From Hominimerdicola alba (GTDB taxonomy: Bacteria; Bacillota; Clostridia; Oscillospirales; Ruminococcaceae): 64,000 nt of DNA. The stretch covers positions 1-64,000 of the forward strand of contig NZ_FOAT01000011.1 in the NCBI RefSeq assembly GCF_900109655.1, in the 5' to 3' direction. Of the stretch, positions 17,769-26,781 are shown piece by piece. Under the pieces are notes generated by a model that did not search any database, was not told the DNA's origin, and was given only the letters and a program-made list of their open reading frames with translations. Each line of letters opens with the position of its first letter. Positions within the stretch are counted from its first letter, which is position 1. A program made the translations under genes and the position numbers.

Positions 17769-20403
17769 GAAAACAAAGGCTGTTGTTGCTAGTATTCTTA
17801 CAGCAGCAATGACAACAAATGTCATCGCAGCAACTGTAGTTCCTGCATCTGCAGCAAGAACTAAGGCTAACAAGTATGGCGACAAGACTTATGCACAGCG
17901 TTTCATGTCCATGTATGATGATGTAATCACCAACGGACAGCAGAACGGCTATCTGTCGAAGAATGGCGCAAGTTCCAATTCTTTCGGCATTCCTTACCAC
18001 TCCAAGGAAGAACTGATCGTTGAGGCTCCTGACTACGGCCACGAGACAACTTCCGAGGCTATGTCCTATCTGGTATGGGTAGCAGCAATGCACGACAACA
18101 TCGTTAAGAACTCCGGTGAGAAGTTCTCCGGCGCTTCCACAAATGACCTTGCTAAGGCTTGGAAGACCATGGAAAACATGATCCCTGATGTTCAGGACAG
18201 CTTCTGGAATGCAAGCAGCGTAAGCGCTCAGTACTGCGGTGAGTATGATACTCCCGATCAGTGCCCCAACTCTTGGGCAGGTGAGCCTGATAAGACTGCT
18301 TCCAACCCTATCTTCAACAAGTTCACAAGCGTATATCAGGGTAAGGACGGCAATGGCGGTCTGTATCTGATGCACTGGCTGGCTGACGTTGACAACTGGT
18401 ATGGTTTCGGCGAGGGCACAGAGTTCACTTTCATCAACACATTCCAGCGTGGTGAGCAGGAGTCTTGTTGGGAAACAGTTCCTTTCCCCTGCGTTGAAGA
18501 GAAGAAGTATGGTAACTCTCAGCAGGGTATCAAGGGTATCTTCAACAAGGACAGCCAGGTTACAAATCAGTGGGCTTACACCAACGCTCCTGACGCAGAA
18601 GACAGAGCTATCCAGGGTGTATATGATGCTATCAAGTGGAACGTTGCTGATTCTTCTATCACTGCTAAGGCTTCCGAGATGGGTGACGAACTCCGTAACA
18701 ATATGTACGATAAGTACTATCAGGAGATCTCCACTAACACTTCTTGGTCCAACGGCAATGCTGGTGACAAGTCCAAGCACTATCTGATGAACTGGTACAC
18801 TTCTTGGGGCGGAGCTCTCAAGAGCACAGGTCAGGATTGGTGCTGGCAGATCGGCTGCTCGCACGCTCACGAGTTCTATCAGAACCCCCTGGCTGCTTAC
18901 GGCCTGCTGACAAGCATGAACATGAAGGCTGACGGTGCTAAGCAGGATTACACCAAGTCTCTGGAGAGACAGCTGGAATTCTATCTGTGGCTGCAGTCCT
19001 CTAATGGTCCTATCGCTGGTGGTGCTACCAACTCTTACAAGGGCCGTTACCTTGCATATCCTTCCGGCGTACCTACCTTCTATGGTATGATGTACGTTGA
19101 GCATCCTGTATATGCTGACCCCGGTTCCAACCACTGGACTGGTAACCAGGTATGGGCAGTACAGAGACTTGCTGAGCTGTATTACTGGGTTAAGACTAAC
19201 CCCTCTAGCTCTGTTAACGTTAGACCCGGCGGAATGTCCATGGAAGCTGCTCTGGAGCAGATCCTTGACAAGTGGTGCGCATGGTTCGTTAACAACACCG
19301 TCCTCACATCTGATGGCGACTTCTATATGCCTTCCAACCTGGATTGGAGCGGTGCGCCTGATACATGGAACGGCTCTGCTACAAGCAACAGCGGCCTTAC
19401 CTGCAAGATCACCGGCTACGGCAACACTGACCTCGGCTGCATAAACTCTCTTGCAAACACTCTGACTTACTATGCTAAGGCTAAGGGCGTTAAGTATGAC
19501 GATATTGCTGGTATGACTTACAGCGATGTTGGTGGATCCTTCAACTTCAAAATCGATGGAGCTAAAAATGTTTCGAAGGGCACAAAGACCTACACAGCTA
19601 AGGATTCTTCTCTGCCTACTGCTTCTCTGTTCCTGGCTAAGATGCTCATTGACCGTTCTTGGAAGCTTGGTCGTGACGATATCGGTATGTCCAGAACTGA
19701 GCACAATGGTTCTCTGGCTCGTTTCTTCAGCCAGACCGTATATATCCCCGAGAGCTACAATGGCACAATGCCTAACGGCGACAGTCTGAAGAATGGTGCT
19801 ACATTCGAGAGCATCCGTTCTATGTACACCGGCGGCAAGTGCGCAGGTGCTCAGACTTCTTCCGAGTGTCTTGCTCTTGTTGAGAAGCTCAGATCAGCTT
19901 ACAAGCAGGACGTTGCTAACGGCGCTAAGTGGAGCAACAAGTATTCTGCATCCGATCCTGAAGGTCAGGCAGAGCTTGAGAAGTTCAAGACCGTTGCAAA
20001 CGTTGACCTCAACTACCACAGATTCTGGCACGCAGGCGACGATATGATGGCTATGGGTGTTATGGCTACACTGTATCCTCAGCTGGAGCCTGATAAGATG
20101 CCTTCTAAGGGCGGATCTTCTTCCGGTGATTATCCTAAGAACGTTAAGGCTAATTACAATACTCAGTATCATCAGATCCAGTTCGTATGGGACAAGGTAC
20201 AGGGCGCTGACAGATATGGCATCGCTGTATACCTGGCTGGTAAGTGGAGAGTTCAGACTTCCAACATCACTACAAACAGCTATGTAACTCCTAAGAACCT
20301 GACTCCCGGCATGACCTACAAGGTTGCTGTTGCTGCAAGAGTTAACGGTAAGTGGAATACAACTGATCCTATCAAGAATGCTATAACTGTTACTGTTAAG
20401 TAA
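17758..20403 (+). CDS. cel48A: GH48 processive cellulase with C-terminal CBM37
   Basis: A secreted cellulase that works along cellulose chains from the reducing end and releases mainly cellobiose (family knowledge). The signal peptide spans about 1-32. The GH48 domain (about 38-775) includes the conserved H-E-T-T-S-E-A stretch with candidate proton donor Glu100 and many aromatic residues of the substrate tunnel. A short Gly/Ser linker leads to the CBM37-like module (about 792-881), nearly identical over long stretches to the end of the xylanase at 9.1 kb. AGGGG lies 8 bases before the ATG. Monocistronic, with a terminator at 20445-20480. Strong codon bias leaves long open frames on the opposite strand. 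Confidence 0.97.
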   Translation: MLPKKTKAVVASILTAAMTTNVIAATVVPASAARTKANKYGDKTYAQRFMSMYDDVITNGQQNGYLSKNGASSNSFGIPYHSKEELIVEAPDYGHETTSEAMSYLVWVAAMHDNIVKNSGEKFSGASTNDLAKAWKTMENMIPDVQDSFWNASSVSAQYCGEYDTPDQCPNSWAGEPDKTASNPIFNKFTSVYQGKDGNGGLYLMHWLADVDNWYGFGEGTEFTFINTFQRGEQESCWETVPFPCVEEKKYGNSQQGIKGIFNKDSQVTNQWAYTNAPDAEDRAIQGVYDAIKWNVADSSITAKASEMGDELRNNMYDKYYQEISTNTSWSNGNAGDKSKHYLMNWYTSWGGALKSTGQDWCWQIGCSHAHEFYQNPLAAYGLLTSMNMKADGAKQDYTKSLERQLEFYLWLQSSNGPIAGGATNSYKGRYLAYPSGVPTFYGMMYVEHPVYADPGSNHWTGNQVWAVQRLAELYYWVKTNPSSSVNVRPGGMSMEAALEQILDKWCAWFVNNTVLTSDGDFYMPSNLDWSGAPDTWNGSATSNSGLTCKITGYGNTDLGCINSLANTLTYYAKAKGVKYDDIAGMTYSDVGGSFNFKIDGAKNVSKGTKTYTAKDSSLPTASLFLAKMLIDRSWKLGRDDIGMSRTEHNGSLARFFSQTVYIPESYNGTMPNGDSLKNGATFESIRSMYTGGKCAGAQTSSECLALVEKLRSAYKQDVANGAKWSNKYSASDPEGQAELEKFKTVANVDLNYHRFWHAGDDMMAMGVMATLYPQLEPDKMPSKGGSSSGDYPKNVKANYNTQYHQIQFVWDKVQGADRYGIAVYLAGKWRVQTSNITTNSYVTPKNLTPGMTYKVAVAARVNGKWNTTDPIKNAITVTVK

Positions 20404-20443
20404 TCCATAGGATAACTTAGTGCATTAAAAGCATAAATTTAAG

Positions 20444-20482
20444 GACCGAGATGGCAATAGTCATCTCGGTTCTGTCTTTATT
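20444..20482 (+). terminator. Terminator of cel48A
   Basis: ACCGAGATG (20445-20453) pairs with CATCTCGGT (20462-20470), followed by a T-rich tail. Confidence 0.85.
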
Positions 20483-20829
20483 TATAATGGTATTTTTAGT
20501 AATCATTCCCGACTTTCACGACAAGGAAATCACGTAGTTCATAAACTTAATCAATACTGTATCACGAACCTTGATATTAACATAATAACTGCTTATTTTT
20601 TCACATTACCATTAATATGAAAAAATACTGAAAATTAGTGCTTTCTATATCTCATATAATTTTCATTCAATTTCACATATCTATCACACGATGATAACTT
20701 TCAATTATCCTAACTGTGTTAAAATAATCAAGTCGGAGAAAAAGATACCGCAGGGCAGGGGATATCTGCTTCGTGGTGAAAAAAACTCTGCGACATTTCA
20801 GATAAAAAACAACGAAAGAAGGAGAGCAA
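20483..20829. other. AT-rich gap before the MacB-like gene
   Basis: No gene is visible. ATTTTTTCACAT (20595-20606) and ATATGAAAAAAT (20615-20626) form an inverted repeat with 11 of 12 bases matching. TATAAT at 20655-20660 has no good -35 partner, so the promoter is not placed. Confidence 0.4.
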
Positions 20830-23670
20830 ATGTTAAAGATCAAAGACATCCGTAAGGAGTACATCACGGGTGATCTGAAGCAGACTGCGCTGGACGGCGT
20901 GAGCCTGAATTTTCGGGACAATGAGTTTGTAGCGATTTTGGGACCCTCGGGTTCTGGTAAGACGACCCTGCTTAATATCGTCGGTGGACTAGACCGCTAC
21001 GACAGCGGCGATCTTATCATCAACGGTATATCTACCAAAAAGTACAAAGACAGGGACTGGGACAGCTACCGAAATCACACCATCGGTTTTGTATTCCAGA
21101 GCTACAATCTTATACCGCATCAGACAGTTCTTTCAAATGTTGAGCTGGCGCTGACCATATCGGGCATATCTAAATCCGAGAGAAAGAGACGTGCGAAAGA
21201 AGTACTGGAAAAAGTAGGGTTGGGTGAACAGCTTCACAAGCGTCCGAATCAGATGTCCGGCGGACAGATGCAGCGTGTGGCTATCGCGAGAGCGCTGGTC
21301 AACGATCCCGATATCCTACTTGCCGATGAACCGACAGGTGCACTGGATTCCGAAACAAGTGTACAGGTAATGGACTTGCTTGCCGAAGTCGCAAAGGACA
21401 GGCTGGTTATCATGGTTACGCATAACCCGGAGCTTGCTGAAGAATATGCCAACAGGATAGTCAAGCTGAAGGACGGAAAGATAATCAACGATTCAAATCC
21501 ATTTGAAGTTGATGAAGCAGAACTTGCAGCCCCTCAGCACAAGAACATGGGTAAGTCTTCAATGTCACCGCTGACTTCTCTGGGACTGAGTTTCAACAAT
21601 CTGCGAACCAAAAAGGGAAGAACTCTGCTAACTGCATTTGCGGGGTCGATCGGTATAATCGGAATCGCGCTGATACTATCCCTTTCAAACGGTGTAAACA
21701 ACTATATCAGCGATGTGCAGAAGAGCACAATGTCTTCATATCCTATCAGCATCGAAGCTCAGACTTTCGATATGAGCGCTGTGATAGAATCGGCGCCTAT
21801 GGGCAGGGGAAAAGATGATGATAAAGATCATGATATGGACGGTGTTTATGCTGACGTCTCGGACATTGAAAGACAATCGGAAATGCAGCTGAGCATAACC
21901 GAAAACAACCTGACTGCTTTCAAGAAATATCTCGATGACAAGGACAGCGAGATAAATAAATACGTGGGCGAGAACGGCATAGTTTATTCCTACGATACAA
22001 AATTCGGTGTATACACCTATGATGATAACGGTGAGTTTGTCAACACCGACGGAAGCACCTTAAATGACACAAAGGCAACTCTCCTTGGCAACAGAAGCAT
22101 GATGAGTATGATGGGTGGTGCTAATTCATCTGATTTTTCACAGCTTATCGCGGGGGCTGACGGCGAACAGGTAAGCAATGTAATAACCGAGAACTATGAT
22201 GTCCTTTATGGAAAATATCCCGAAAATTACGATGAAGTGGTGCTAGTGCTCGACGAGAACAATGAGGTATCTTCCACAGCGCTTTATAAGCTGGGTATTC
22301 TTCCGACGCAGGAATATAAAGACCTTATGGCTCAGATCGATGAGGGCGAAGAGGTCAAGATAGATGTGAAAAAGCTTGACTATGCGGATATCTGTGCGAA
22401 GGATTATTACCTTATCCCTCAGTGCGACCTCTTTGTGAAGAATGACATCGGAACATATGATGATATCACCAATGACAATACCGCAATAGAAGCTATGCTG
22501 GATAGCGCTGTAAAGCTGAAGATAGTCGGTGTTATTAAACAAAACGGCAATAACGATGTTCAGCTTATCGGCACACCTATCGGCTATACTTCGGCGCTGA
22601 CAAATTATCTTATAGACTATACCAACAACAGCGAGATAGTTAAAGCCCAGATGGCAGACAAGGACATAAATGTTCTCAATGGTATGCGTTATGAGGCTTC
22701 CGATGACAAGCAGAAGATAGAGGATGCGAAGACTTATATCAGAAACCTGAACACCAGTGAAAAAGCAAGCCTTTACTCTACCATGATGTCGATGGACGGA
22801 ATGTCTATCGGTGACCTTGCGGGTGTTATTTCCGGAATGTCCGGTGGTATCCAGGGCTTGGATATTCCTGTCGGTGACGAAAAATTCATGCAGCCCGATG
22901 GTGATGAGACTACCGGAGACATGGATGCGATCTCAGCGGCGATGATTGACCCGGAAAATATGAGCGAGAATGATATGTCCGCTTTCCTTGACGCATATCT
23001 CGAATCTCCCGATGATGATATGATGCTGATGATCTACGATATGTATATCTCCAGCGGCGACTATGATGATACTCTCTCGACTCTGGGTGTTGTAAGCCTT
23101 GACGCGCCTTCGTCTATAGATATCTACGCAGATGATTTTGAATCAAAGGACGAAATAGCCCGTTGTATCCAGGAGTACAACAATGAGGCAAGCGATGAAG
23201 ACCAGATAACTTATACCGATTATGTAGGTCTTCTGATGTCTTCGGTAACGACGATAGTAAACACTATATCCTATGTGCTGATAGCATTTGTTGCTGTATC
23301 GCTGATAGTATCCTCAATCATGATAGGCATTATCACATATATCTCCGTTCTTGAAAGAACAAAGGAGATAGGTATCCTTCGTGCGATAGGTGCTTCAAAG
23401 AGAAATATCTCTCAGGTGTTCAATGCTGAAACATTTATCATCGGACTTTGCTCAGGTCTTATCGGTATCGGACTTACACTTCTGATACTGATACCCGGAA
23501 ATGCGGTCATCCATGCGGTGGCTGATTCTGAGGATGTAAATGCATCTCTGCCTGTGCTGAGTGCTTTTGTTCTGATTGCCCTAAGTATCCTGCTGACACT
23601 TATCGGTGGCTTTATCCCTGCGAAAAAAGCTGCCAAGAAAGATCCTGTTACAGCCCTCAGGACTGAATAA
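20830..23670 (+). CDS. MacB/FtsX-type ABC transporter, ATPase-permease fusion
   Basis: A 946-residue fusion. The ATPase domain (about 1-225) has Walker A GPSGSGKTT, the variant signature MSGGQMQRVA and Walker B ILLADEPTGALD. The permease has one membrane segment at about 268-288, a very long outside domain (about 290-805) rich in Asp/Met, and three C-terminal segments ending in the FtsX-type motif FIPAKKAAKKDPVTALRTE. MacB-type transporters do not pump through the membrane but move the outside domain, often to expel peptides or lipids. The large loop is unusual in length. Close to a TetR operon but separated from it by a terminator. Confidence 0.88.
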   Translation: MLKIKDIRKEYITGDLKQTALDGVSLNFRDNEFVAILGPSGSGKTTLLNIVGGLDRYDSGDLIINGISTKKYKDRDWDSYRNHTIGFVFQSYNLIPHQTVLSNVELALTISGISKSERKRRAKEVLEKVGLGEQLHKRPNQMSGGQMQRVAIARALVNDPDILLADEPTGALDSETSVQVMDLLAEVAKDRLVIMVTHNPELAEEYANRIVKLKDGKIINDSNPFEVDEAELAAPQHKNMGKSSMSPLTSLGLSFNNLRTKKGRTLLTAFAGSIGIIGIALILSLSNGVNNYISDVQKSTMSSYPISIEAQTFDMSAVIESAPMGRGKDDDKDHDMDGVYADVSDIERQSEMQLSITENNLTAFKKYLDDKDSEINKYVGENGIVYSYDTKFGVYTYDDNGEFVNTDGSTLNDTKATLLGNRSMMSMMGGANSSDFSQLIAGADGEQVSNVITENYDVLYGKYPENYDEVVLVLDENNEVSSTALYKLGILPTQEYKDLMAQIDEGEEVKIDVKKLDYADICAKDYYLIPQCDLFVKNDIGTYDDITNDNTAIEAMLDSAVKLKIVGVIKQNGNNDVQLIGTPIGYTSALTNYLIDYTNNSEIVKAQMADKDINVLNGMRYEASDDKQKIEDAKTYIRNLNTSEKASLYSTMMSMDGMSIGDLAGVISGMSGGIQGLDIPVGDEKFMQPDGDETTGDMDAISAAMIDPENMSENDMSAFLDAYLESPDDDMMLMIYDMYISSGDYDDTLSTLGVVSLDAPSSIDIYADDFESKDEIARCIQEYNNEASDEDQITYTDYVGLLMSSVTTIVNTISYVLIAFVAVSLIVSSIMIGIITYISVLERTKEIGILRAIGASKRNISQVFNAETFIIGLCSGLIGIGLTLLILIPGNAVIHAVADSEDVNASLPVLSAFVLIALSILLTLIGGFIPAKKAAKKDPVTALRTE

Positions 23671-23695
23671 AAAAGTCATGGAATTATAAACTATT

Positions 23696-23736
23696 TACCG
23701 TCGATGTGTTGAATAGCGCATCGGCGGTGTTTTTTG
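23696..23736 (+). terminator. Terminator of the MacB-like gene
   Basis: An imperfect stem, ACCGTCGATG against CATCGGCGGT, is followed by six T's. Confidence 0.75.
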
Positions 23737-23776
23737 GTCGTAATGAAAAAAATCGGATTAAATTTCAAATACCCCC

Positions 23777-23805
23777 TTGACAAGTGACCGATAGTTCACT
23801 ATAAT
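23777..23805 (+). promoter_or_regulatory. Consensus promoter of the tetR operon
   Basis: TTGACA (23777-23782), 17 bases, TATAAT (23800-23805). Both operator repeats lie on or next to it. Confidence 0.9.
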
Positions 23806-23826
23806 ATAAGTGAACGATTGATCACT
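23783..23826 (+). promoter_or_regulatory. Twin palindromic operators for the TetR regulator
   Basis: Two 18-bp sites, AGTGACCGATAGTTCACT (23783-23800) and AGTGAACGATTGATCACT (23809-23826), share AGTGA...TCACT arms and match at 15 of 18 positions, 26 bases apart. The first fills the -35/-10 spacer and the second covers the transcript start. This is the expected layout for self-repression by the adjacent TetR protein. Confidence 0.8.
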
Positions 23827-23844
23827 GTTTTATCGGAGGTAACG

Positions 23845-24438
23845 ATGGCAAAGGATACGAAAGAAAGAATTCTGGAAGCGGCGCTGGAGCAGTTTTCGCA
23901 AAAGGGCTATGCGGGTACAAATATCCGCGAGCTTACTGCATCGCTTGGGCTGGTGAAATCATCGATGTACAAGCATTTCAAAAGCAAGGATGATATCTGG
24001 AACAGTCTGCTTGATGAGATGATAGCTTATTATGATGAGCGTTTCGGCTCAGCGGATAATCTGCCGCCTGTTCCCGATTCTCTTGAAGGGTTGACGGCTA
24101 TGACGATGCGTATGGTGGATTTTACGGTGCATGATGAGCGGGTAGTTATGACGAGAAAACTTCTTTCGATAGAGCAGTACCGCGACGAGCGGGCAAAGGC
24201 ACTGGCGACGAAGTATTTCCTTACCGGGCTGACGGATATGTTCGCTCATATTTTCAGTGGCATGGCGGATAAAGGTCTGCTGAGATGTGACGACCCTGAA
24301 ATGTTGGCTTTTGCCTATACTGCCCCTATCTCGGCGCTGATACATCTTTGTGACCGCGAACCCGATAAGACGGATGAAGCCATCGCAAAGATAGAAAAAT
24401 TCAGCAGGCATTTTGTAAGCACATACGGGATAAGGTGA
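23845..24438 (+). CDS. TetR-family transcriptional regulator
   Basis: A repressor-like protein of 197 residues. The N-terminal helix-turn-helix (about 5-52) reads TKERILEAALEQFSQKGYAG, then TNIRELTASLGLVKSSMYKHF, the classic TetR pattern. The C-terminal ligand domain is specific and gives no clue to the effector. GGAGG lies 4 bases before ATG 23845; the longer frame from 23818 lies inside the operator and is rejected. It probably represses itself and the four genes downstream through the twin sites at 23783-23826. Confidence 0.92.
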   Translation: MAKDTKERILEAALEQFSQKGYAGTNIRELTASLGLVKSSMYKHFKSKDDIWNSLLDEMIAYYDERFGSADNLPPVPDSLEGLTAMTMRMVDFTVHDERVVMTRKLLSIEQYRDERAKALATKYFLTGLTDMFAHIFSGMADKGLLRCDDPEMLAFAYTAPISALIHLCDREPDKTDEAIAKIEKFSRHFVSTYGIR

Positions 24439-24444
24439 CAGAAT

Positions 24445-24828
24445 ATGGATAGTATTCAGCAGGCGGCGATAAGAAAAAAATCATTTGAACTGAACTATAA
24501 CGGCGGTACGATCTGGTGCGAACATCTTGACGGCATGGGCTGGTATGAAGATGAAGTCATCACAAAATTTCTCGGTGACAAAAAGGCTTTTTCAAGACCG
24601 TCTTCTTCCGCATTTATGATAATCGATCTGGATAAGACCGACATTACCAACCGAATAACGGAAACGATCTTTTCTGCTTTTGAAAACAGCGGAAAAGTGT
24701 TCAGGAAGATAGCTTTTGTCGGTGTGGGCAGTCGGTTACGCAGAGAGATAAAAGCTTTGAAAGCAAATGGAGTTGCCGTGGAAACTTTTGATGATTATGA
24801 AAAGGCGAAGGAATGGCTTCTGCCTTAA
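24445..24828 (+). CDS. Small STAS-like (SpoIIAA-type) protein of unknown role
   Basis: A cytoplasmic protein of 127 residues, six bases after tetR. The alternation of strands and helices (FMIIDLDKTDITNRI, KIAFVGVGS, ANGVAVETFDDYEKAKEWL) resembles the STAS/SpoIIAA-like fold. The last part, with a helix after VETFDDYEKAKEWL, is typical of small SpoIIAA-like single-domain proteins. No catalytic motif is evident. It is part of the tetR operon, so expression should follow the TetR ligand. The fold call is tentative. Confidence 0.55.
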   Translation: MDSIQQAAIRKKSFELNYNGGTIWCEHLDGMGWYEDEVITKFLGDKKAFSRPSSSAFMIIDLDKTDITNRITETIFSAFENSGKVFRKIAFVGVGSRLRREIKALKANGVAVETFDDYEKAKEWLLP

Positions 24829-24851
24829 ACAGAAAACTGAGAGGTGTAACA

Positions 24852-25355
24852 ATGAACGTAACTTATGAAAAGAAACAGAAAATGACATTTATAGGCTTTC
24901 ACACAGAGATAACTTACGGTGAGGGCTATACCAAGTGCCCCGAGTTCTGGGACAAGGAATACAACGCGAAATATGCAAGACTGTGGCAGACCATGAAGCC
25001 CGAAACTCCCGTGGAAGCGGCTATACTTGAAAACGGCATAGGTATGTATGCTATTTGTGCGGAATCCGACAACTGTTTTTCTTACTGGATAGCGGGTCTT
25101 TATAAGGGCGGAGAAGTTCCCGAGGGACTGGAGCTTTTCTCTTTCCGTGAAGGCAATTGGGCGGTATTCTCGACAAAAGGCGCTATCCCAGAATCTCTGC
25201 AAGCCCTGAACACTTACGTATGGCAGGAGTGGTTCCCTAAAGACGGTAAGGAACATCACGCTGACGGTACCGCCACGATTGAAGTTTATTCGGCAGGCGA
25301 TCCTAAATCACCCGATTATGAAAGCGGAATCTGGGTGCCTTTGCTGGATATCTGA
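24852..25355 (+). CDS. GyrI-like effector-binding-domain protein
   Basis: A stand-alone small-molecule-binding domain of 167 residues, third gene of the tetR operon. Phe-Ile-Gly-Phe-His near the start, Tyr-Ala-Ile-x-Ala-Glu in the middle and the ending E-V-Y-S-A-G-D-P then E-S-G-I-W-V-P-L match the GyrI-like / AraC effector-binding fold. Such domains bind cationic or hydrophobic compounds and, without a DNA-binding part, may sequester or hydrolyse them. AGAGGTG lies before ATG 24852. The longer frame from 24813 overlaps the preceding gene and is less likely. Confidence 0.78.
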   Translation: MNVTYEKKQKMTFIGFHTEITYGEGYTKCPEFWDKEYNAKYARLWQTMKPETPVEAAILENGIGMYAICAESDNCFSYWIAGLYKGGEVPEGLELFSFREGNWAVFSTKGAIPESLQALNTYVWQEWFPKDGKEHHADGTATIEVYSAGDPKSPDYESGIWVPLLDI

Positions 25356-25369
25356 AAAGAGGGAGCATC

Positions 25370-25576
25370 ATGAGCAAATACAGAAAACTATGGGAATACA
25401 TAAGGGATAATTCCCCTGCAGAAATCACCTTTGACGAGGTGGAAAAGATATGCGGGACACCCATTGACCACTCTTTCCTTAATTACAAAAAAGAGCTTAC
25501 CGCCTATGGATACAGGGTGGCAAAGATATCCATGAAAAACAAGATCATATTTATTGAGCCATGGAAGGAAAGCTGA
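25370..25576 (+). CDS. Small hypothetical protein (DUF7662-like)
   Basis: A 68-residue protein starting M-S-K-Y-R-K-L-W-E-Y-I. A Tyr-x-x-Leu-x-x-Tyr-(Ile/Leu) opening followed by I-T-F-D-E-V-E-K-I resembles the DUF7662 family of short proteins often found next to regulators. The role is unknown. GAGGGAGC lies before the ATG. Its end overlaps the yjdF start by 16 bases, so the two are coupled in the tetR operon. Confidence 0.6.
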   Translation: MSKYRKLWEYIRDNSPAEITFDEVEKICGTPIDHSFLNYKKELTAYGYRVAKISMKNKIIFIEPWKES

Positions 25577-25968
25577 CGGTCTATTTTGACGACCCTTTCT
25601 GGGTCGGGGTATTTGAGCGCTGTGACGTCGGAAAGCTTTCTGTCTGTCGTGTGACTTTCGGCGCTGAACCAACGGACTGCGAGGTATATGGATTTGCGCT
25701 GAGGCACTGGGATGAACTACCTTTCAGCAAAGCGATAGAGGCTGAAAAGAGAAAGACCGCAGATAATCCCAAAAGAAGACAGCGGAACGCCAGAAAGCAA
25801 ATGGCGCAGAAAGGCATCGGCACGAAGTCTCAGCAGGCGCTTCAGAAACAGCTGGAAGAGAACAAACTGGAGCGAAAGGTCAGGACACGAGAGGAGAAAC
25901 AGGAGGAAGCGAAGCGCCTTTTTGAACTGAAACAGCAAAAGAAAAAAGAGAAACACAAAGGTCGATAG
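25561..25968 (+). CDS. yjdF: YjdF-family protein
   Basis: A protein of 135 residues matching YjdF (DUF2992): an N-terminal domain with LTVYFDDPFWVGVFER, VCRVTFGAEPTDCEVYGFAL, and a highly charged coiled-coil tail (about 70-135) rich in Lys, Arg, Gln and Glu. In other Firmicutes yjdF is often preceded by a riboswitch that binds azaaromatic compounds. None is seen here; the gene appears to be under TetR control instead, together with a small-molecule-binding GyrI-like protein. This suggests a response to planar toxic compounds (inference). Confidence 0.82.
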   Translation: MEGKLTVYFDDPFWVGVFERCDVGKLSVCRVTFGAEPTDCEVYGFALRHWDELPFSKAIEAEKRKTADNPKRRQRNARKQMAQKGIGTKSQQALQKQLEENKLERKVRTREEKQEEAKRLFELKQQKKKEKHKGR

Positions 25969-26044
25969 CAAATTGCGTGATGGCTCTAAAACCCCGAAAA
26001 TACGCCATGACACGAATCGTATCACGGCTGTGACGGACAGATTC

Positions 26045-26073
26045 TTTACAATATTCCGCTCATATGGTAACAT
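26045..26073 (+). promoter_or_regulatory. Promoter of the PAP2/XRE pair
   Basis: TTTACA (26045-26050), 17 bases, TAACAT (26068-26073), about 30 bases before the AAAGGAG of the PAP2 gene. Confidence 0.5.
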
Positions 26074-26113
26074 AAGGTCAGCCGAAAGGCAATACCATAA
26101 AGGAGAATGAGCG

Positions 26114-26770
26114 ATGAAAAACAATGGAAAGAAACTGACGATTTTGGGAGTAATTATGCTGGTGATCTTTGCGCTGTGGACGTATCTGATACAGACGGTC
26201 AATGTTGAGCCTGTGGGACAAAAGGGGACTGATATCGGGTTTGCTGATCTGAATGTCAGGTTTCATGAGATCACAGGTGTGCATATGAGCATATACACCA
26301 TAACGGATTGGCTGGGGCTTGTGCCGATAGCTGTCTGCATGGGTTTTGGTTTACTGGGGATGACACAGCTTATCAAAAGAAAAAGTCTTTTAAAGGTCGA
26401 TGTTAATATCATACTGCTGGGCGTTTATTATATTCTGGTGATATTCGGTTATCTGATTTTCGAGATGATACCGATAAACTACCGCCCCATACCGATAAAC
26501 GGCTATATGGAAGCTTCCTACCCATCATCCACAACTCTGCTGGTACTGAGTGTAATGCCAACTCTGAGTTTTCAGGCGCACCGCAGAGCTTCGGGGCGAG
26601 GTTTGATACTTTCAGCAGATATATTTGCCGTTGGTTTCTCGCTTTTTATGGTCATCGGACGAACTGTTTCTGGGGTACACTGGCTGACTGATATAATCGG
26701 CTCGGTGATACTCGGCGGAGGGCTGTATTTTCTGTATCACGGTGCTGTTTTATTGACCGAAAAAGATTGA
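26114..26770 (+). CDS. PAP2-family membrane phosphatase
   Basis: A membrane protein of 218 residues with about six helices. The catalytic phosphatase motifs are present in order: N-Y-R-P-I near 125, S-Y-P-S-S-T-T near 137 (the usual PSGH position, with Ser-Thr instead of Gly-His), and R-T-V-S-G-V-H-W-L-T-D with the conserved Arg and His near 185. PAP2 enzymes remove phosphate from lipid phosphates or undecaprenyl diphosphate. The changed second motif leaves activity uncertain. The ribosome-binding site is AAAGGAG. The XRE regulator begins 11 bases after its stop. Confidence 0.8.
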   Translation: MKNNGKKLTILGVIMLVIFALWTYLIQTVNVEPVGQKGTDIGFADLNVRFHEITGVHMSIYTITDWLGLVPIAVCMGFGLLGMTQLIKRKSLLKVDVNIILLGVYYILVIFGYLIFEMIPINYRPIPINGYMEASYPSSTTLLVLSVMPTLSFQAHRRASGRGLILSADIFAVGFSLFMVIGRTVSGVHWLTDIIGSVILGGGLYFLYHGAVLLTEKD

Positions 26771-26781
26771 CGGAGGCAGAA

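Noticed and set aside
17734-19704. 656-codon open frame on the minus strand opposite cel48A
   Set aside because: It mirrors the strongly biased codon use of cel48A, has no ribosome-binding site or domain, and cel48A has full GH48 motifs.
25388-25823. Minus-strand frames opposite yjdF and its neighbour
   Set aside because: No motif or start signals; the plus-strand genes are coupled and belong to recognised families.
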